Origin: Coriobacteriaceae bacterium
GTDB lineage: Bacteria > Actinomycetota > Coriobacteriia > Coriobacteriales > UMGS124
Direction: 5' to 3'
NCBI GenBank assembly: GCA_019421015.1
Contig: JAHZGC010000019.1
Span: forward strand, 1 to 64,000
Length of the DNA: 64,000 nucleotides
Shown here: positions 61,332 to 64,000 of the stretch, piece after piece
Position numbering within the stretch: position 1 is the stretch's first letter
How the letters are laid out: each line of letters begins with the position of its first letter
Notes under the pieces: model-generated
Databases searched by the model: none
Told to the model about the DNA's origin: nothing
What the model saw: only the letters and a program-made list of their open reading frames with translations
Position numbers and translations under genes: made by a program

Positions 61332-62750
61332 TTACTTTTTGGCAGTTTCGATAATGGCGAACGATTCGTCAACGAGTTTCTCGGCCCTTGAGAGGTAGTC
61401 ATCGAGGCCAGTAGGGTTGTGCGCGACCTTGATGCCTGCGTCATCCATCGGTGATCCCCAACACAGCTCATTATAGAAATCAGCATGTAGCAGGTTGTCG
61501 CGCAGAGTATTCAGGGTCTCCTCGTCGTAATTTCCCGACTTTACGGCTTCGATAACGGCGGCTTCAAGCTCGTCGAGACGGCCTTTGAGCGTCGTTTCGC
61601 GTTCGGCGGCCTCGGCCTGCTTTTGACGTACCATATTCACCATGGCGTCGGCGCTTTCGATACCCTGATTCTGGTGGCAACCAAGGCACGTTTCGAGAGC
61701 GGCGCTATTCTCGAGGGGGGACTGGGAGAAATTGTGGTCGGTAAAGGTTGTGCCATCTGCGGCTTCAAGCGTAGGCATATGGCAGGTCACACAATCGATG
61801 CCCAGGGAGTCATGGGTGCCGTTATGGAACATTTCCAAATCGGCATGCATGCCGCCGGCGCGCATAACGCCGTACTCGTCGGGGAAGGTCATGCCGTCTT
61901 CCTTGAGCGCCTGGATAATGGAGTCGGCATCAAAGCCATAACGGAAAGGCTTTTCGGACTTGAAGTACTCATCGTCCTTGCACCTACCGGTAAAGAAGGT
62001 GCCGTTGTGGCATTGCCCGCACAGCTTTTCACCCATGGTGAGGTCGATGCCGTCATCGCCGATGATGGTGTTGAAGAAGATGTGCTGGGAGCCAAGATTG
62101 TCCACGCTGGGTGCGTCGGCATCCTCATGACAGGAGCCGCAGCTGGTTACATCTCCACCGATAAAGTCTTTGACATCCTGGTCAATAACCATCGCAAACG
62201 CCTCGGAGCCGTAGGTTTCGTAGAGATCGTTAAAAACACTGCTCTTACAGGCGTAGCACCGGGCTGAGAATCCAAAAGATGCAGGGTCTTCGGGCTGGTC
62301 AACAGTATAGGTGTTGGTTGCTCGGTCCCAAGTTACTCCTGCAACGAGCATATGGCCTTCTTCATCAAGGATGGGAGAGCCTCCGCCATAATCGCGTACC
62401 CAGGGTCCTTCGACCTTTCCCTGATAGGTGGAGTGACCATACTGCTTGCCATCGCGAGTCTTCTCGATGGCCCAAGTCCAGTATTGGTATGGATAGGCCT
62501 CGGCGCGGGCCTGTTCAAAGTCGCGAGCCACGCCTTCCACGTAGTTGTTGCGGTCGTCATTTAGGTAGGCCAAGGCATCAAAGTCGTCGTCAGTGCCATA
62601 AACGACACTGACGGTCTGGCTACCATCCGATTGTGCTACCGCTTGGCGGTTAGAATCGATTCCGGTTACGGCCGCAACGGCAAGCGTGCCGATGAGCAAC
62701 CCCATTCCAGCGGTTGCAGCAACCCGAGTTCGTACTGTGCGTGCTGTCAT
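61332..62750 (-). CDS. nrfA: NrfA-family five-haem cytochrome c (nitrite reductase-like)
   Basis: 472 residues. A Sec signal is followed by five haem motifs: CYACK (165-169), CGSCH (204), CGQCH (244), CVTCH (320) and CLGCH (355). The CxxCK motif is the hallmark of the NrfA catalytic haem, and MHADLEMFHNGTHDSLGIDC and SPLENSAALETC match the conserved C-terminal region. After the third motif, canonical NrfA has VEYYF, providing the Ca2+ ligand Glu and catalytic Tyr; here it reads NGTFF. The protein may thus use another mechanism or substrate. No NrfH gene is adjacent. GAGAGGGAG precedes the start. A haem-sensor kinase operon follows on the same strand. Confidence 0.82.
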   Translation of the reverse strand: MTARTVRTRVAATAGMGLLIGTLAVAAVTGIDSNRQAVAQSDGSQTVSVVYGTDDDFDALAYLNDDRNNYVEGVARDFEQARAEAYPYQYWTWAIEKTRDGKQYGHSTYQGKVEGPWVRDYGGGSPILDEEGHMLVAGVTWDRATNTYTVDQPEDPASFGFSARCYACKSSVFNDLYETYGSEAFAMVIDQDVKDFIGGDVTSCGSCHEDADAPSVDNLGSQHIFFNTIIGDDGIDLTMGEKLCGQCHNGTFFTGRCKDDEYFKSEKPFRYGFDADSIIQALKEDGMTFPDEYGVMRAGGMHADLEMFHNGTHDSLGIDCVTCHMPTLEAADGTTFTDHNFSQSPLENSAALETCLGCHQNQGIESADAMVNMVRQKQAEAAERETTLKGRLDELEAAVIEAVKSGNYDEETLNTLRDNLLHADFYNELCWGSPMDDAGIKVAHNPTGLDDYLSRAEKLVDESFAIIETAKK

Positions 62751-62888
62751 GATTTCTCCCTCTCGCTCGAATCCAGCTTTAGGTTCATTGTAGGTGGAGG
62801 GACCGTGTGGTGGGATTGTGGAGGCATTGCAATCTGATTGTGTTTTGCACGGATCGCTTGGAGTTTGAAGCACGTGGCTTTTACACAT

Positions 62889-62924
62889 GTGGGCGGGGTC
62901 CCGATGCCTCGAGACCCCGCCCAC
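62889..62924 (-). terminator. Hairpin after right-edge flavoprotein
   Basis: GTGGGCGGGGTC and GACCCCGCCCAC form a perfect 12-bp stem with a 12-base loop, about 30 bases after the flavoprotein stop on the minus strand. Confidence 0.75.
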
Positions 62925-62956
62925 TTACAGCCCTTCTGTTTTAATGCTCTAGTTTT

Positions 62957-64000
62957 TTACGCGTTCACCGCGGCGGCGGCGTTGGAGCCGGCCAGGCGGC
63001 CGAAGGTCAGCGCGGTGCCCAGCGAGATGCCGGCCACGATGACCGGGTAGTCCACCAGGAAGCGGCGGCCCTGGTTGTTGCCGGCCACAAAGAGGCCGGG
63101 GATGGGCTGCTCGTTGGCGTCGATCACATGCAGGTCGTGGTCGCACTCAAGGCCGCCCATCATGACCAGCATGTACTTGCTGGCGGAGAAGGCACAGCCA
63201 TAGAACGGCGGGTTCTCGAGGGCGTACAGGCGCTTGGGCATCTTGCCGAAGTCCTCGTCGAAGCCGTTGCGGCAGAGCTCGTTGTAGCGCTCGATTTCGG
63301 CCAGGGCGGTCTCCTTGGGCAGGCCCATCATCTCGACGAGCTCCTCGAGGGTGTCGGCCTTGTAGTCCACGGCGTCCTCAACCATCTGCTGGGTGGTGTA
63401 GCCCAGGCCAAAGCCGCTCAGCACGAGCTGGTAGTTGTCGATCTCCTCTTCAGGCACGAAGTGCGTGGTGTAGCCGTGGCCGTCGGGCATGTTGATGATC
63501 TGCTCGGGCCAGGCGGCGTCGAAGATCTGGTAGGAGCGGATGTCCGCAGCGGCCTTCTCGGGGTCGCTCGACACGGGCTGGCGGCAGAGCATCTGGGTCA
63601 GGTTCTGGCCGGGGATGTCCTCGTCCATGAAGCGCTTGCCCTCGTTGTTGAGGTGCAGGTAGGAGTCCACGCCCAGGGCGGCACCCATGTGGTGAGCCAT
63701 GGGGGCGTGGGGGCCGTTCTCCATGCGGCCGCCGGCCCAGATGCCCATGAGGTGGCCGTCGCCGGTGTCCACGCCGCCGGCGTAGTCGGCGTACTCGGGG
63801 GCGTAGTAGGCCACCATGTCCTTGTTCGCACCGTAGTCGCCGGCGCACAGCACGGTCTGCTTGGCGTTGACCTTGATATAGCCGTTATCGGTCTTGGCGT
63901 AGGCGCCGGTCACGGTGCCGTTCTCGTCCTGGATCAGCTGCTCGCCCGCGGCACCAAAGATGATCTGGCCGCCGGCGGCCACGCCCGCGTCCATGGCGGC
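62957..64000 (-). CDS. FAD-binding flavoprotein reductase, C-terminal part (runs off window)
   Basis: 348 codons are visible; the N-terminus with any Tat signal and FAD GxGxxG motif lies beyond the right edge, since the frame is open to base 64000. Seen are the capping-domain segment NNEGKRFMDEDIPGQN and the C-terminal FAD-closing part RRFLVDYPVIVAGISLGTAL then TFGRLAGSNAA. It belongs to the same subfamily as the gene at 52403-54157. HTMGG is absent, so it is probably not a fumarate reductase. It ends TAA-type stop then a strong hairpin. Confidence 0.88.
   Translation of the reverse strand, partial: AAMDAGVAAGGQIIFGAAGEQLIQDENGTVTGAYAKTDNGYIKVNAKQTVLCAGDYGANKDMVAYYAPEYADYAGGVDTGDGHLMGIWAGGRMENGPHAPMAHHMGAALGVDSYLHLNNEGKRFMDEDIPGQNLTQMLCRQPVSSDPEKAAADIRSYQIFDAAWPEQIINMPDGHGYTTHFVPEEEIDNYQLVLSGFGLGYTTQQMVEDAVDYKADTLEELVEMMGLPKETALAEIERYNELCRNGFDEDFGKMPKRLYALENPPFYGCAFSASKYMLVMMGGLECDHDLHVIDANEQPIPGLFVAGNNQGRRFLVDYPVIVAGISLGTALTFGRLAGSNAAAAVNA

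Overview
The window is high-GC DNA with almost every wobble position G or C, so most real genes cast long antisense shadows. It most likely comes from an anaerobic gut actinobacterium of the class Coriobacteriia (Eggerthella, Gordonibacter, Adlercreutzia, Olsenella or Collinsella relatives). This is an inference from four things: pyruvate:ferredoxin oxidoreductase, many Tat-exported flavoprotein reductases, Tat-exported molybdoenzymes, and several regulators with a multi-spanning membrane domain fused to a LuxR-type helix-turn-helix. No 16S rRNA, tRNA or CRISPR array was seen.

Layout. 1-8.1 kb: the end of nifJ, an iron-sulfur aldo/keto reductase, a lone carbamate kinase, a LytTR/DUF3021-like pair and a zinc-ribbon membrane protein. 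8.1-19.5 kb: three regulator/reductase modules, each a membrane LuxR regulator divergent from a Tat flavoprotein (8109-11668, 11778-15293, 17060-19460). The third flavoprotein is only half length. 19.5-28.3 kb: a molybdoenzyme operon (catalytic subunit, Fe-S subunit, TorD-type chaperone) behind two LysR genes, then a flavoprotein with a six-haem cytochrome. 28.3-39.3 kb: a mixed accessory stretch with a flavoprotein relic, an AAA ATPase, a tandem SnoaL-like protein, a LysR/flavoprotein pair, a frameshifted metallo-beta-lactamase-fold gene, an MFS-CBS fusion and a PD-(D/E)XK-like protein.

39.3-54.2 kb: a regulator/reductase module, an unknown protein, another membrane LuxR regulator divergent from a complete molybdoenzyme operon (duplicated-module protein, catalytic subunit, Fe-S subunit, chaperone, ferric-reductase-like membrane protein), YbaK, and a further flavoprotein divergent from an AgrA/AgrC-like two-component pair. 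56.9-64 kb: a DIP1984-like protein, a ketopantoate-reductase-like enzyme, a two-component system whose kinase carries a haem-binding DUF3365-like sensor, an NrfA-family five-haem cytochrome with altered active-site residues, and the start of one more flavoprotein running off the window.

The genes suggest a modular extracytoplasmic respiration platform. Many single-purpose terminal reductases are exported by Tat, each next to its own likely substrate sensor. The intergenic regions hold candidate operators, including sites that share a GAATCGT core, and at least three families of structured dispersed repeats with two copies each.
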